The position numbers were made by a program, and so were the translations under genes. Positions 1-8,079 of a DNA stretch of 32,208 nt are shown piece after piece. Numbering within the stretch: the first letter of the stretch is position 1; each line of letters starts with the position of its first letter. The stretch lies in assembly GCF_006861775.1 (NCBI RefSeq), contig NZ_VDGG01000045.1, positions 1 through 32,208 of the forward strand, in the 5' to 3' direction. Under the pieces are notes generated by a model. The model had not been told where the DNA came from, ran no database searches, and was given only the letters and a program-made list of their open reading frames with translations. Source of the stretch: Psychrobacillus soli (GTDB taxonomy: Bacteria; Bacillota; Bacilli; Bacillales_A; Planococcaceae).

Positions 1-24
1 TGATAAGTAAGCAATTTCCGTTGA

Positions 25-190
25 TTTTCGCTGTGGGCGACGACTCCTGCCGGATGAGTGGGCAAATGAGTCATCCCTACGACGCCTAAGCGGCGGGGAT
101 GGCTCATCGCTCACCCGGCGGAAAGCGTTCGACTGCAGAGGAAATCCCAGCGAACACTTTATCTCAACTCACTACCACGCATTACCCCTA
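25..190 (+). repeat. Structured intergenic repeat, left copy
   Basis: This is a GC-richer, palindromic element in AT-rich DNA. Arms at 49-77 and 96-119 form a long imperfect stem of about 24 pairs with a small bulge. The loop holds GCCTAAGCGGCG. Outer ends TTCGCTG (27-33) and CAGCGAA (148-154) are also inverted repeats. Bases 101-158 match the reverse complement of 32111-32168 at about 50 of 58 positions, and both copies share ACTACCACGCA further out. No ORF is visible. Similar extragenic repeats with GGAAAGCG and CGACTGCAG cores are common in Bacillaceae as far as I recall; I cannot give it an established name. Confidence 0.8.
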
Positions 191-213
191 TAATCATTAG
201 TTTGCTACAATAT

Positions 214-244
214 AAAAAAAGCTAGCTGAGCGCTAGCTTTTTTT
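214..244. terminator. Rho-independent terminator of the phoPR-ligase run
   Basis: Perfect 13-bp inverted repeat (214-226 with 232-244) whose GCTAGC core has a 5-base loop. It is flanked by A7 on one side and T7 on the other, so it could work in both directions. It lies 82 bases beyond the stop codon of the minus-strand ATP-grasp gene. The stretch 245-325 holds nothing else I recognise. Confidence 0.9.
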
Positions 245-325
245 AGGTAAATCGTTTGGAAAAGGGGTCTATTTAAATGTAACAGACGATTGTAAATCTA
301 TTATGAATATATTGTAAATTTTTCC

Positions 326-1540
326 TCACCAATTATTATTTTTATATTTTTTATAATAATTAAACTGACGAGCAATTAAATATATTTTTCTCATGAAACT
401 TGTATCTTTTTTATAAAACAATGGATTTCCCCATTTTCCTGTTCTCAATAGATGTCTAATTTCTCTTTGAATTTCTTTATTATCGACAAACTTCTTTAAC
501 ACAATCTTAGGCACTACCGTAAACAAATAATGCTCATTTAATAATGTCAGCTGTTTTGGTTTGTTATGAATAACATCATCCACAAAATATCTTGCCATAT
601 TATGTCCAAGTGCCGTCGTATAATAACTTGAGCGTCCTTGACGAATATTCACTTCAAACACTTTAAATTTACCGTCGCGTTCATCAAACTTCAAATCAAA
701 GTTAGCAAACCCTACATACCCTACTGCTTCTAAAAAATGTTGAAGCTTTTTCATCAATTCTTCATCATATCTCGTAATAAGCGCTGTATAGTTTCCAATT
801 GCAGTTACCGTATGTTCTTGCAAAACAACTTGTGCAAGCGTACTTAACTGCGCTTTTCCCTTGGAATTCATATACAAAACAGAATCCCACATATACGTAT
901 CATCACCCGGAATATAATCTTGAATGATTAAATCTTCCGAATATCCACTAGCATTCACTTTATTAATGACATCATTTAGTTCTTCACGTGATTCTACTCG
1001 ATATACTTTTTGTTGCCCTGGAAATTTATTTTTATAATATTGAACACCATTACTTGGTTTAATGATTAAAGGAAACAATACTTCTTCTGTAAAAGGTTCC
1101 TTTTTGGCACAAGAATAATAGTACGTTTTTGGTGCATCAATTCCATGCTCTTCGCAAAGCTTATAAAAATTCGATTTCACCAGAAGATTATTCATTAACT
1201 CTTCTGACATATAATTAAATACATACATTTCTTTTAACGCTCTCGCATTTTCGATAATTAGTCGGACATAGAAATCATTTGTTCCGATTAACAGCAATTG
1301 CTTGCCAGCAGTCTTATATTTTTTTGCCACTTCCGTTAAAACGGTGACAAACGCAGCTTTATCCCATAAATTCGGATGAATTTCAATATGATCAATGACA
1401 CTGCTCCATTTCGTAAAGGACATTTCTTCCTTCCCGACTAAAATTGGCTTTATATTGTATTCTTCATGAAATGAAATAGCCATATTATAAGCATTCATAT
1501 CTGTTCCCACAATAATTGGGATAAATGATTCGTTATTCAT
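326..1540 (-). CDS. ATP-grasp D-aspartate (or D-glutamate) ligase-like protein
   Basis: A 404-residue ATP-grasp carboxylate-amine ligase. It resembles, from memory, the Enterococcus faecium D-aspartate ligase (Aslfm), which activates beta-D-Asp and attaches it to the Lys side chain of the peptidoglycan precursor. Visible matches include N-terminal FIPIIVGTDMNAY, IIKPSNG around K161, a GNY motif near 249, GFANFDLKFD (277-286) and FEVNIRQGRSS (295-305), whose Glu/Asn fit Mg-ATP binding. Length fits the family. An ATG at 1552 overlaps the phoR stop (TAATG), but GGAGGTAAAT directly precedes the ATG at 1540, so I chose that start. It is probably co-transcribed with phoPR. The amino acid used (D-Asp, D-Glu or other) cannot be read from sequence. 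Confidence 0.8.
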   Translation of the reverse strand: MNNESFIPIIVGTDMNAYNMAISFHEEYNIKPILVGKEEMSFTKWSSVIDHIEIHPNLWDKAAFVTVLTEVAKKYKTAGKQLLLIGTNDFYVRLIIENARALKEMYVFNYMSEELMNNLLVKSNFYKLCEEHGIDAPKTYYYSCAKKEPFTEEVLFPLIIKPSNGVQYYKNKFPGQQKVYRVESREELNDVINKVNASGYSEDLIIQDYIPGDDTYMWDSVLYMNSKGKAQLSTLAQVVLQEHTVTAIGNYTALITRYDEELMKKLQHFLEAVGYVGFANFDLKFDERDGKFKVFEVNIRQGRSSYYTTALGHNMARYFVDDVIHNKPKQLTLLNEHYLFTVVPKIVLKKFVDNKEIQREIRHLLRTGKWGNPLFYKKDTSFMRKIYLIARQFNYYKKYKNNNW

Positions 1541-1551
1541 ATTTACCTCCA

Positions 1552-3087
1552 TTAACTTTTAACCAGTGGTATGTACACAGTAAAACAGGTACCTTTACCA
1601 ACTTCACTATCTACTTCTATCAACCCATGATGCGCTTCTACAAGATGCTTCACAATCGCAAGACCTAAACCAGTACCACCTGAATTTCTACTTCTTGCGC
1701 GATCTACGCGGTAAAAACGTTCAAAGATTCGACTAATCTCTTCTTTACTAATCCCAATGCCCTCATCTTGAATTCGGAATATACCATACTTTTCATTTTT
1801 GAAAATGGAAATATGTAAAGTAGTATGATCAGATGAATACGTAATTGCATTTGTCACAAGGTTCATCATAATTTGCATTAAACGATTAGAATCTCCTAAT
1901 ACTTTTACGGAGTCTTCTACCGAAAACGCTAATTCGATTTCCTTTTCTTCTAGAAGATGTGTAGACATATCAATGCAACGATTTAGTACATCATTCAATT
2001 TTACTTTTTGCAAATTCACTTCATATCCTACTTGTTCGACTTTGGATAAGTCTAATAAATCAGTAATAAGCATTTGCAATCGATTACTTTCTTTATGGAT
2101 AATTTCTAGAAAAGAAATTAATGTTTCTTCATTTTTGTATGCTCCGTATAATAATGTCTCCGAAAATCCTTTAATAGAAGTTACCGGTGTTTTTAGTTCG
2201 TGGGAAACATTTGCTACAAAATCTTTTCGAACTTGCTCTAACTTAATAAGCTCCGTAATATCGTGCATTACTACAACGATACCTAACCATCTTCCATGTT
2301 CTCCAATTACAGGCGCCCCGTAAGCATCCTTATAATAAGTATGTAAATTGCGCTTAATCTGGATTTGCTCTCGGTATGAAGATTCTGTTAAAAATAATTT
2401 ATCAATAAAAGCTTCTACTTGATCCGGAAGCCCAATTTTCCGAAAAAGTTTTCCATCAACATTTTCAATAGAAATTTGTAATTGGTCCATAAAAGATCGA
2501 TTTATAATCGTAACAAGTCCGTTTCGATCAATCATTATTAAAGCACTACCCATGTTCTCAATTAGTGTTTTTAATCGCTCTTTTTCTGTTTCTCGCATAA
2601 CAGAAATATCATGTAAATTACGTGCAAGGATATTGATGGAATTACTTAATGTAGACATACCTGAAAAATCATCTTCAAATGCGCGTATACGATAGTTACC
2701 TCGTGCAAGCTCCATTGCAGTTTCAGTTAAATGTTCAATAGGTTGTGCATACTTCTTAAATATATTAGATCCTAAAAACAAAGCAACAAGAAAAGTGATT
2801 AATAATACAAAAAATAAAAATAACCAAAGAGAATGTTGGCCATTCTCAATTTCCTGATATTGAAGAGTAGAATTTAATAGCTGCTTTACATTTGCTTGCT
2901 CTTCTTTTGAAAGTTCTGTTTCAACTAAATAAGTCGAGATTTGCTCCATTTTAGAGTCGATTAAAGTAACTGTGGAGTAATTAACAAAAACAGGATACAG
3001 TTGTCCAAGAACTAGACCAAGACTAGCTAATATTAATCCAATTATTATTGAATATGTTCGTAATAGTTTGGATTGAAATCTCTTCAT
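1552..3087 (-). CDS. phoR: Sensor histidine kinase PhoR, short sensory region
   Basis: Membrane kinase paired with PhoP for phosphate-limitation control. Of 511 residues, TM1 is about 11-35, an extracytoplasmic segment only about 36-86, TM2 about 87-108, HAMP 110-162, PAS about 170-280, and HisKA carries phosphoacceptor His296 in FVANVSHELKTP. The ATPase domain has N-box NLVTNA (409-414), DEGIGIS (441-447) and GTGLGLA (471-477). The start codon overlaps the phoP stop (TAATG), so translation is coupled. B. subtilis PhoR is, as I recall, about 579 residues with a folded extracytoplasmic PAS-like domain; here that region is far too short to hold one. Its role as PhoR rests on the phoP neighbour and gene order after mdh. 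Confidence 0.92.
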   Translation of the reverse strand: MKRFQSKLLRTYSIIIGLILASLGLVLGQLYPVFVNYSTVTLIDSKMEQISTYLVETELSKEEQANVKQLLNSTLQYQEIENGQHSLWLFLFFVLLITFLVALFLGSNIFKKYAQPIEHLTETAMELARGNYRIRAFEDDFSGMSTLSNSINILARNLHDISVMRETEKERLKTLIENMGSALIMIDRNGLVTIINRSFMDQLQISIENVDGKLFRKIGLPDQVEAFIDKLFLTESSYREQIQIKRNLHTYYKDAYGAPVIGEHGRWLGIVVVMHDITELIKLEQVRKDFVANVSHELKTPVTSIKGFSETLLYGAYKNEETLISFLEIIHKESNRLQMLITDLLDLSKVEQVGYEVNLQKVKLNDVLNRCIDMSTHLLEEKEIELAFSVEDSVKVLGDSNRLMQIMMNLVTNAITYSSDHTTLHISIFKNEKYGIFRIQDEGIGISKEEISRIFERFYRVDRARSRNSGGTGLGLAIVKHLVEAHHGLIEVDSEVGKGTCFTVYIPLVKS

Positions 3088-3800
3088 TACGACTTTGGTT
3101 CCTCAAATTTATATCCAAGACCTCGTATCGTTTTGATAAAAATTGGCTTTCTACTATTCTCTTCAATTTTATCTCGTAAATGGCTAACGTGAACATCTAC
3201 AATCCGCGTATCTCCTGCAAAATCATAGTTCCAAACAGCGCTTAATAATTGGTCTCGTGTAAGTACTCTATTTTTGTTTTCGATTAAGTAAACAAGCAAT
3301 TCAAATTCCTTCGGTGTAAACTCAATTGGTTCTTCATTTAAAAGTACTTCAAAACGCTCTGGATAAATTTGCAGTGGTCCAAACAAGTACATTTCTTCTT
3401 TTTGCTTTATATCATTCAGCTGATGCTCGGTAGAAATGGTAGAACGTCGTATCATCGCTTTTACACGAGCGGTCACTTCACGTGGGCTAAACGGTTTGGT
3501 CATATAATCATCTGCCCCTAATTCAAGACCAAGCACTTTATCAAATTCTTCATCTTTCGCGGTAAGCATAATAATCGGTGTTTGAATCTTTTTCAGACGA
3601 AGTTCTTTACATACTTCCATTCCGTCCATATGTGGTAACATCCAATCTAACACGATAACATCTGGATTTTCCTCCATTGCACGATTCAAGCCTTCTAAAC
3701 CATCATTTGCAGTAATGACCTCAAAACCCGCATCTTCTAGATTATATTTTAATAATGTTACAATTGAGCTTTCATCATCCACAACTAATACTTTTTTCAT
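3087..3800 (-). CDS. phoP: Response regulator PhoP (OmpR family)
   Basis: A 237-residue DNA-binding response regulator. The receiver domain (about 1-120) has the acidic pocket VVDDE (6-10), phosphoacceptor Asp52 in VLDWMLP, Thr80 and Lys102. The C-terminal winged helix (about 135-235) ends in the typical VDVHVSHLRDKIE and RGLGYKF motifs of the OmpR/PhoB family. Phosphorylated by PhoR, it would bind Pho boxes of phosphate-starvation genes. A GGAGG sits 7 bases before the ATG. Downstream phoR overlaps by one base; upstream is a hotdog-fold gene 63 bases away, probably in the same transcript. The mdh-phoP-phoR order is standard for Bacillales. Confidence 0.95.
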   Translation of the reverse strand: MKKVLVVDDESSIVTLLKYNLEDAGFEVITANDGLEGLNRAMEENPDVIVLDWMLPHMDGMEVCKELRLKKIQTPIIMLTAKDEEFDKVLGLELGADDYMTKPFSPREVTARVKAMIRRSTISTEHQLNDIKQKEEMYLFGPLQIYPERFEVLLNEEPIEFTPKEFELLVYLIENKNRVLTRDQLLSAVWNYDFAGDTRIVDVHVSHLRDKIEENSRKPIFIKTIRGLGYKFEEPKS

Positions 3801-3863
3801 TTATATGCCTCCAAAAGTTGATTTGAAACCCCTATTCCAAATCATTTAACTTCAAATGTTGAT

Positions 3864-4310
3864 CTACTGTTCAATAGCTGGCGGGTTCACGTAAAAAGTA
3901 CCAACTAATACTGCATTATTTTGTTCATCTTTCGCAGCAACAGAAATTACTATTCCATTTGCCTCTACATCAATCTCTATTACTTCAAACGTAAACTTTA
4001 AAGTTGAGTAGTGGTAAGCAGGCGCTAGAAAGCTGATGTCTTGTTTAGCTATATACGCTCCGGGACCAGGTAAGTATTTGGAAATAGCAGCTGTTATAAT
4101 GCCCATTAACATAATTGGTGGGACAATCGGTTTTGCATAAATTGTTTTGGAGGCAAAATCGTGCTGAATATATAAAGGATTATTATCATTTGTTAACCCT
4201 AAATATAGAAGCAAATCTTTATCTTCTATTTTTTCAGTAATGGTTAATTTTTCACCAACAACTAAATCGTTAACATTCCTACCCTTTTTTTGTATTTTAC
4301 CCAATAACAA
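3864..4310 (-). CDS. MaoC-like hotdog-fold protein, catalytic His replaced
   Basis: A 148-residue protein of the MaoC/R-specific enoyl-CoA hydratase hotdog family. The hydratase motif is recognisable as TNDNNPLY (40-47): the Asp42 and Asn44 of the usual D-x-N-P-x-H are present, but the His is Tyr47. It may therefore lack hydratase activity and act as a binding or thioesterase-like protein. Start is a TTG with GGGAGG 8 bases upstream. The gene lies between the mdh terminator and phoP, and the 63-base gap to phoP holds no obvious terminator, so it probably shares the phoP transcript. I recall related proteins at this place in other Bacillales, but know of no assigned function. Confidence 0.75.
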   Translation of the reverse strand: MLLGKIQKKGRNVNDLVVGEKLTITEKIEDKDLLLYLGLTNDNNPLYIQHDFASKTIYAKPIVPPIMLMGIITAAISKYLPGPGAYIAKQDISFLAPAYHYSTLKFTFEVIEIDVEANGIVISVAAKDEQNNAVLVGTFYVNPPAIEQ

Positions 4311-4356
4311 TATTTCATCCTCCCATCAATTAGCTATATCTATCTTAACAATAAGT

Positions 4357-4392
4357 ACAAAAAAAATCGAGCGGGTTTCCCACGCTCGATTA
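4357..4392 (-). terminator. Terminator of the citZ-icd-mdh operon
   Basis: Arms AATCGAGCG (4365-4373) and CGCTCGATT (4383-4391) form a 9-bp stem with a 9-base loop. On the minus strand it is followed by a run of eight T. It lies 14 bases after the mdh stop codon. Confidence 0.88.
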
Positions 4393-4405
4393 ATATTATC
4401 ACTAA

Positions 4406-5344
4406 TTATGCTAAAACGTTCATAACTGCTTTAACGGAATCGGCAGATTTGCTTAGTAATTCTTTTTCTTCTTCCGTTAAATCCAGCTCAATAATTTTCT
4501 CGATGCCACCTGCACCAAGTACAGTTGGAACTCCAAGATAAATACCGTCCATACCATATTCGCCTTCTAAATAAGCGATAGACGGTAACACACGTTTTTG
4601 GTCTTTCAAGATCGCTTCAGCCATTTCAACTAGTGCCGCAGCTGGAGCATAGTAAGCAGAACCGTTTCCTAAAAGGTTAACGATTTCCGCTCCGCCTTTA
4701 CGAGTGCGATCAACGATTTCTTCTAAACGCGCAGCATCGATTAGCTTTTCTAATGGAATACCACCAGCATAAGAATATCTTACTAATGGAACCATATCAT
4801 CGCCGTGTCCCCCAAGAACAAAACCAGTTACATCTTTAACCGATAAGTTTAACTCTTGTGCTACAAACGTACGGAAACGAGCTGTATCCAGTACACCAGA
4901 CTGCCCGATTACACGTTCTTTTGGCAATCCTGACTCTTTGTATACTGTATAAGTCATCGCATCCACTGGATTCGTTAATACGATGATTATTGTATTTGGT
5001 GAATATTTTACGATTTCGCTTGTTACAGATTTCATTACTTTTTGGTTTGTTTGAACTAAATCATCACGACTCATACCTGGTTTACGTGCAATACCAGCAG
5101 TAATAATGACAACATCCGAATCTTTTGTATCTTCATAATTCGAAGTGCCAATAATGCTTGCATCAAAGCCTTGTACTGGGCCTGCTTCTGCCATATCTAA
5201 AGCTTTCCCTTTTGTAGGGTTTTCTGCTTGAGGAATGTCCACAAGTACAATATCTCCAAGTTCTTTTTGTGCAAGTAAGAATGCCGTAGTAGCACCAGTG
5301 AATCCGCCGCCGATAACCGAGATTTTATTGCGTTTCAATGTCAT
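4406..5344 (-). CDS. mdh: Malate dehydrogenase (NAD, LDH-like)
   Basis: A 312-residue enzyme that oxidises malate to oxaloacetate in the TCA cycle. The Rossmann loop GGGFTGA (12-18) and Asp36 bind NAD. The substrate loop [10 protein letters not shown] carries Arg87 and Arg93 (two arginines, malate rather than lactate), Arg157 binds the carboxylate, and catalytic His180 is in LGGHGDDM. Length and motifs fit the Bacillus type. GGGGAG lies 7 bases before the ATG. It is the last gene of citZ-icd-mdh and has its own strong terminator. A hairpin precedes it in the icd-mdh gap and may lower its expression relative to icd. Confidence 0.97.
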   Translation of the reverse strand: MTLKRNKISVIGGGFTGATTAFLLAQKELGDIVLVDIPQAENPTKGKALDMAEAGPVQGFDASIIGTSNYEDTKDSDVVIITAGIARKPGMSRDDLVQTNQKVMKSVTSEIVKYSPNTIIIVLTNPVDAMTYTVYKESGLPKERVIGQSGVLDTARFRTFVAQELNLSVKDVTGFVLGGHGDDMVPLVRYSYAGGIPLEKLIDAARLEEIVDRTRKGGAEIVNLLGNGSAYYAPAAALVEMAEAILKDQKRVLPSIAYLEGEYGMDGIYLGVPTVLGAGGIEKIIELDLTEEEKELLSKSADSVKAVMNVLA

Positions 5345-5369
5345 TTAGAAACTCCCCTTTTGTTCATAT

Positions 5370-5398
5370 TTAAAAAGAGGGGAAATCCCCTCTCTTAA
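5370..5398 (-). terminator. Intercistronic hairpin between icd and mdh
   Basis: AGAGGGG (5376-5382) pairs with CCCCTCT (5387-5393) over a 4-base loop. On the minus strand it is followed by TTTTTA, giving a compact terminator-like structure 22 bases after the icd stop. Because mdh follows with no evident promoter, it may be a partial terminator or mRNA processing barrier. The downstream arm also resembles a complement of the mdh ribosome-binding site. Confidence 0.6.
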
Positions 5399-5419
5399 AA
5401 AACCAAATTTCATTTAAAA

Positions 5420-6685
5420 TTACATGTTTTTGATTAGTTCATTAGCGAACTCAGAACATTTAACTTCTGTAGCTCCGTCCATTAGACGAGCAAAGTCATA
5501 AGTTACTACTTTTGAAGCGATAGATTTTTCCATTGAATCCATGATTAGTTTTGCAGCTTCGTTCCAACCAAGGTGTTCAAGCATTAATACACCAGAAAGG
5601 ATAACAGAAGATGGGTTTACTTTATCAAGTCCAGCATATTTTGGAGCTGTTCCGTGAGTTGCTTCGAAAATAGCATGTCCAGTTACGTAGTTGATGTTAG
5701 CACCTGGAGCGATACCAATACCACCAACTTGAGCAGCTAGTGCATCTGAAATATAGTCTCCGTTTAAGTTCATTGTAGCAACTACATCGAACTCTTTTGG
5801 ACGAGTTAAGATTTGTTGTAAGAAGATATCAGCGATTGAATCTTTTACTAAGATTTTTCCAGCTGCAAGTGCATCAGCTTGTGCTTTGTCAGCAGCTTCT
5901 GTTCCTTGCTCTTCTTTAATTTGATCGTATTGGTTCCAAGTGAATACTTTATCGCCGAATTCTTGTTCAGCAACTTCATATCCCCAATTTTTGAAAGCTC
6001 CTTCAGTGAACTTCATGATGTTTCCTTTATGAACAAGTGTTAAAGATTCGCGACCTTCTTTAATAACATAGTTAAGTGCAGCACGAACTAAACGTTTTGT
6101 ACCTTCTTCAGAAACCGGTTTAATCCCAATACCTGAAGTTTCAGGGAAGCGGATTTTGTTAACGCCCATTTCATTTTGAAGGAATTCAATTAACTTTTTC
6201 ACTTCATCCGAGCCTTTTGCATATTCAATACCAGCATAAATATCTTCTGTGTTTTCACGGAAAATAACCATATCCGTATCTTCAGGACGTTTTACTGGTG
6301 AAGGAACACCAGTGAAATAACGAACTGGACGTAGGCAAGTATATAAATCTAATTCTTGACGTAATGCTACGTTTAATGAACGAATACCACCACCGATTGG
6401 TGTAGTAAGAGGTCCTTTAATAGCGATTAAATATTCATTGATCACATCAAGCGTTTCTTGTGGTAACCATTCGCCCGTTTGATCGAATGCTTTTTGACCA
6501 GCAAGTACTTCTTTCCATTCAATTTTCTTTTCACCGTTATATGCTTTTTCAACTGCTGCTTCTAAAACGCGTGAAGCTGCTGCCCAAATATCAGGACCAG
6601 TCCCGTCTCCTTCGATGAAAGGAATAATTGCTGTGTTTGGTACATTAAGTACGCCGTTTTCTACAGTGATTTTACCAGTTGTCAT
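5420..6685 (-). CDS. icd: Isocitrate dehydrogenase (NADP)
   Basis: A 421-residue decarboxylating dehydrogenase converting isocitrate to 2-oxoglutarate with NADP. Substrate residues Ser103, Asn105, Arg109, Arg119, Arg143 and Tyr150 line up with the E. coli enzyme at a constant offset of ten. The coenzyme loop [11 protein letters not shown] carries the Lys-Tyr pair typical of NADP rather than NAD specificity. Length matches Bacillus Icd. It sits 80 bases after citZ and 75 before mdh in one TCA operon. Confidence 0.97.
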   Translation of the reverse strand: MTTGKITVENGVLNVPNTAIIPFIEGDGTGPDIWAAASRVLEAAVEKAYNGEKKIEWKEVLAGQKAFDQTGEWLPQETLDVINEYLIAIKGPLTTPIGGGIRSLNVALRQELDLYTCLRPVRYFTGVPSPVKRPEDTDMVIFRENTEDIYAGIEYAKGSDEVKKLIEFLQNEMGVNKIRFPETSGIGIKPVSEEGTKRLVRAALNYVIKEGRESLTLVHKGNIMKFTEGAFKNWGYEVAEQEFGDKVFTWNQYDQIKEEQGTEAADKAQADALAAGKILVKDSIADIFLQQILTRPKEFDVVATMNLNGDYISDALAAQVGGIGIAPGANINYVTGHAIFEATHGTAPKYAGLDKVNPSSVILSGVLMLEHLGWNEAAKLIMDSMEKSIASKVVTYDFARLMDGATEVKCSEFANELIKNM

Positions 6686-6765
6686 TTTATCATTTCCTCC
6701 TACTATATCTATAATGCTATCAACTCATAGTGGTTGATTAACTCTAACTCTTTTGAGCAATATGA

Positions 6766-7881
6766 TTATCTTTCCCCGATAGGAATATATTGTTGCATAC
6801 CAGGTCCTACATAATCTGCGCGTGGACGGATTAAACGGTTGTTAGCGTACTGCTCAAGAATATGTGCAGTCCAACCCGACACACGTGATACCGCAAAAAT
6901 AGGTGTAAATAGATCATGGTCAATGTTTAATGAATGATAGACAGATGCAGAGTAAAAATCTACGTTAGGCGGTAAATTCTTTTGGCCTGTAACAATTTCT
7001 TCAATGCGAATTGACATATCATATAATTTTGACTCACCGCGAAGCGTAGTAAGTTTTTTAGACATTTCACGTAAGTGTTTTGCACGTGGGTCTCCTTGAC
7101 GATAAACACGGTGACCGAAGCCCATAATTTTTTCTTTGTTTGCTAATTTATCGTTAATATACTCATCCACTTTTTCTAGTGAATCGATTTCTGTTAACAT
7201 TTTCATTACTTGTTCATTTGCTCCACCATGAAGTGGTCCTTTTAAAGCACCGATAGCTGCTACAACACCTGAATATATATCTGATAAAGTAGCTACACAA
7301 ACACGTGCAGTAAATGTAGAAGCATTTAATTCATGATCTGCATGTAGTACAAGTGCTTTGTCAAAAGCTTCTATTTCAATGTCTTGTGGAAGTTCGCCAG
7401 ATAGCATGTACAAGAAGTTTGCAGCATAACCTAAATCGGTTTTTGGTGCAACTGGTTCCAAGCCTTTTCGAACACGTGAAAATGCAGTTACTAATGTTGA
7501 AAGTTTTGCTTGTAATTGAATTGCTTTTAAGTAATTAGCTTCTTCGGACATATCTTCTGCAGCATCATCATATAATGCTAGCATAGATACAGCAGTTCTT
7601 AGAGCGGACATCGGGTGCACTTTATTAATTGGATACGTTTTGAAATGATTTAAAACTTCTTGAGGAACTGCCATATTGTCAGCTAGTTGTTGTTTTAACT
7701 CTGCTAGCTCATCTGCTTTTGGTAGGCGTTTATGCCATAATAAATATACCACTTCTTCAAAACTTGCATTTGTTGCTAAATCGTCAATATTGTAGCCAAC
7801 GTATGTAAGTGTGTCATCAATGATAGAACTGATGGCAGTCTCCGCAGCTACAACACCTTCTAAACCACGAGTTGTTGTCAT
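6766..7881 (-). CDS. citZ: Citrate synthase (type II, Bacillus CitZ)
   Basis: A 371-residue enzyme condensing acetyl-CoA with oxaloacetate. Catalytic residues are visible as His218 in LHGGANEQ, His257 in GFGHRVY and Asp308 in NVDFYSAS; His183 lies in ADHELNAS. The frame is open upstream to 7929, but GGGGAG lies 8 bases before the ATG at 7881, and homologous proteins begin close to this TTTRGLEGV sequence, so I start there. It is the first gene of citZ-icd-mdh. A consensus-like promoter and a cre-like box sit about 110-150 bases upstream, which suggests catabolite control. Confidence 0.95.
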   Translation of the reverse strand: MTTTRGLEGVVAAETAISSIIDDTLTYVGYNIDDLATNASFEEVVYLLWHKRLPKADELAELKQQLADNMAVPQEVLNHFKTYPINKVHPMSALRTAVSMLALYDDAAEDMSEEANYLKAIQLQAKLSTLVTAFSRVRKGLEPVAPKTDLGYAANFLYMLSGELPQDIEIEAFDKALVLHADHELNASTFTARVCVATLSDIYSGVVAAIGALKGPLHGGANEQVMKMLTEIDSLEKVDEYINDKLANKEKIMGFGHRVYRQGDPRAKHLREMSKKLTTLRGESKLYDMSIRIEEIVTGQKNLPPNVDFYSASVYHSLNIDHDLFTPIFAVSRVSGWTAHILEQYANNRLIRPRADYVGPGMQQYIPIGER

Positions 7882-7988
7882 TTCGAAATCTCCCCTTCTA
7901 CAGTATAATACTTCGCTCCACTTGAACATTGAACGAAGAACGAAGAATCATCTGTATGTATTATGTACCTTTTAATCCTTACAATCTT

Positions 7989-8017
7989 AGTATAATCATA
8001 TTTGGCTATTTTGTGAA
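7989..8017 (-). promoter_or_regulatory. Sigma-A promoter of citZ
   Basis: Read on the minus strand: -35 TTCACA (8012-8017), a 17-base spacer, and -10 TATACT (7989-7994). This is the best promoter in the window. Initiation would fall near 7982, giving a leader of about 100 bases. Confidence 0.75.
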
Positions 8018-8031
8018 TGAAAACGCTTAAA
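8017..8031 (+). promoter_or_regulatory. cre-like CcpA site between citZ and ytvI
   Basis: ATGAAAACGCTTAAA matches the cre consensus WTGNAARCGNWWWCA at all positions but one. It abuts the citZ -35 box, a position suited to blocking polymerase. In B. subtilis, citZ is known to be repressed by CcpA and CcpC; I saw no convincing CcpC box here. It also lies 49 bases before the ytvI start. Confidence 0.6.
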
Positions 8032-8079
8032 ATTATTAAAAAATAATGTTTCTATATCCTAATATTTTGAAAAGAATGG

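Noticed and set aside
1973-2323. Plus-strand ORF of 116 codons inside phoR
   Set aside because: It is the antisense shadow of a well-conserved kinase gene and has no ribosome-binding site or family resemblance.
7882-7929. Longer CitZ start at 7929
   Set aside because: A strong GGGGAG precedes the ATG at 7881, and the extra 16 residues (rich in Cys, Arg, Trp) do not resemble citrate synthase.
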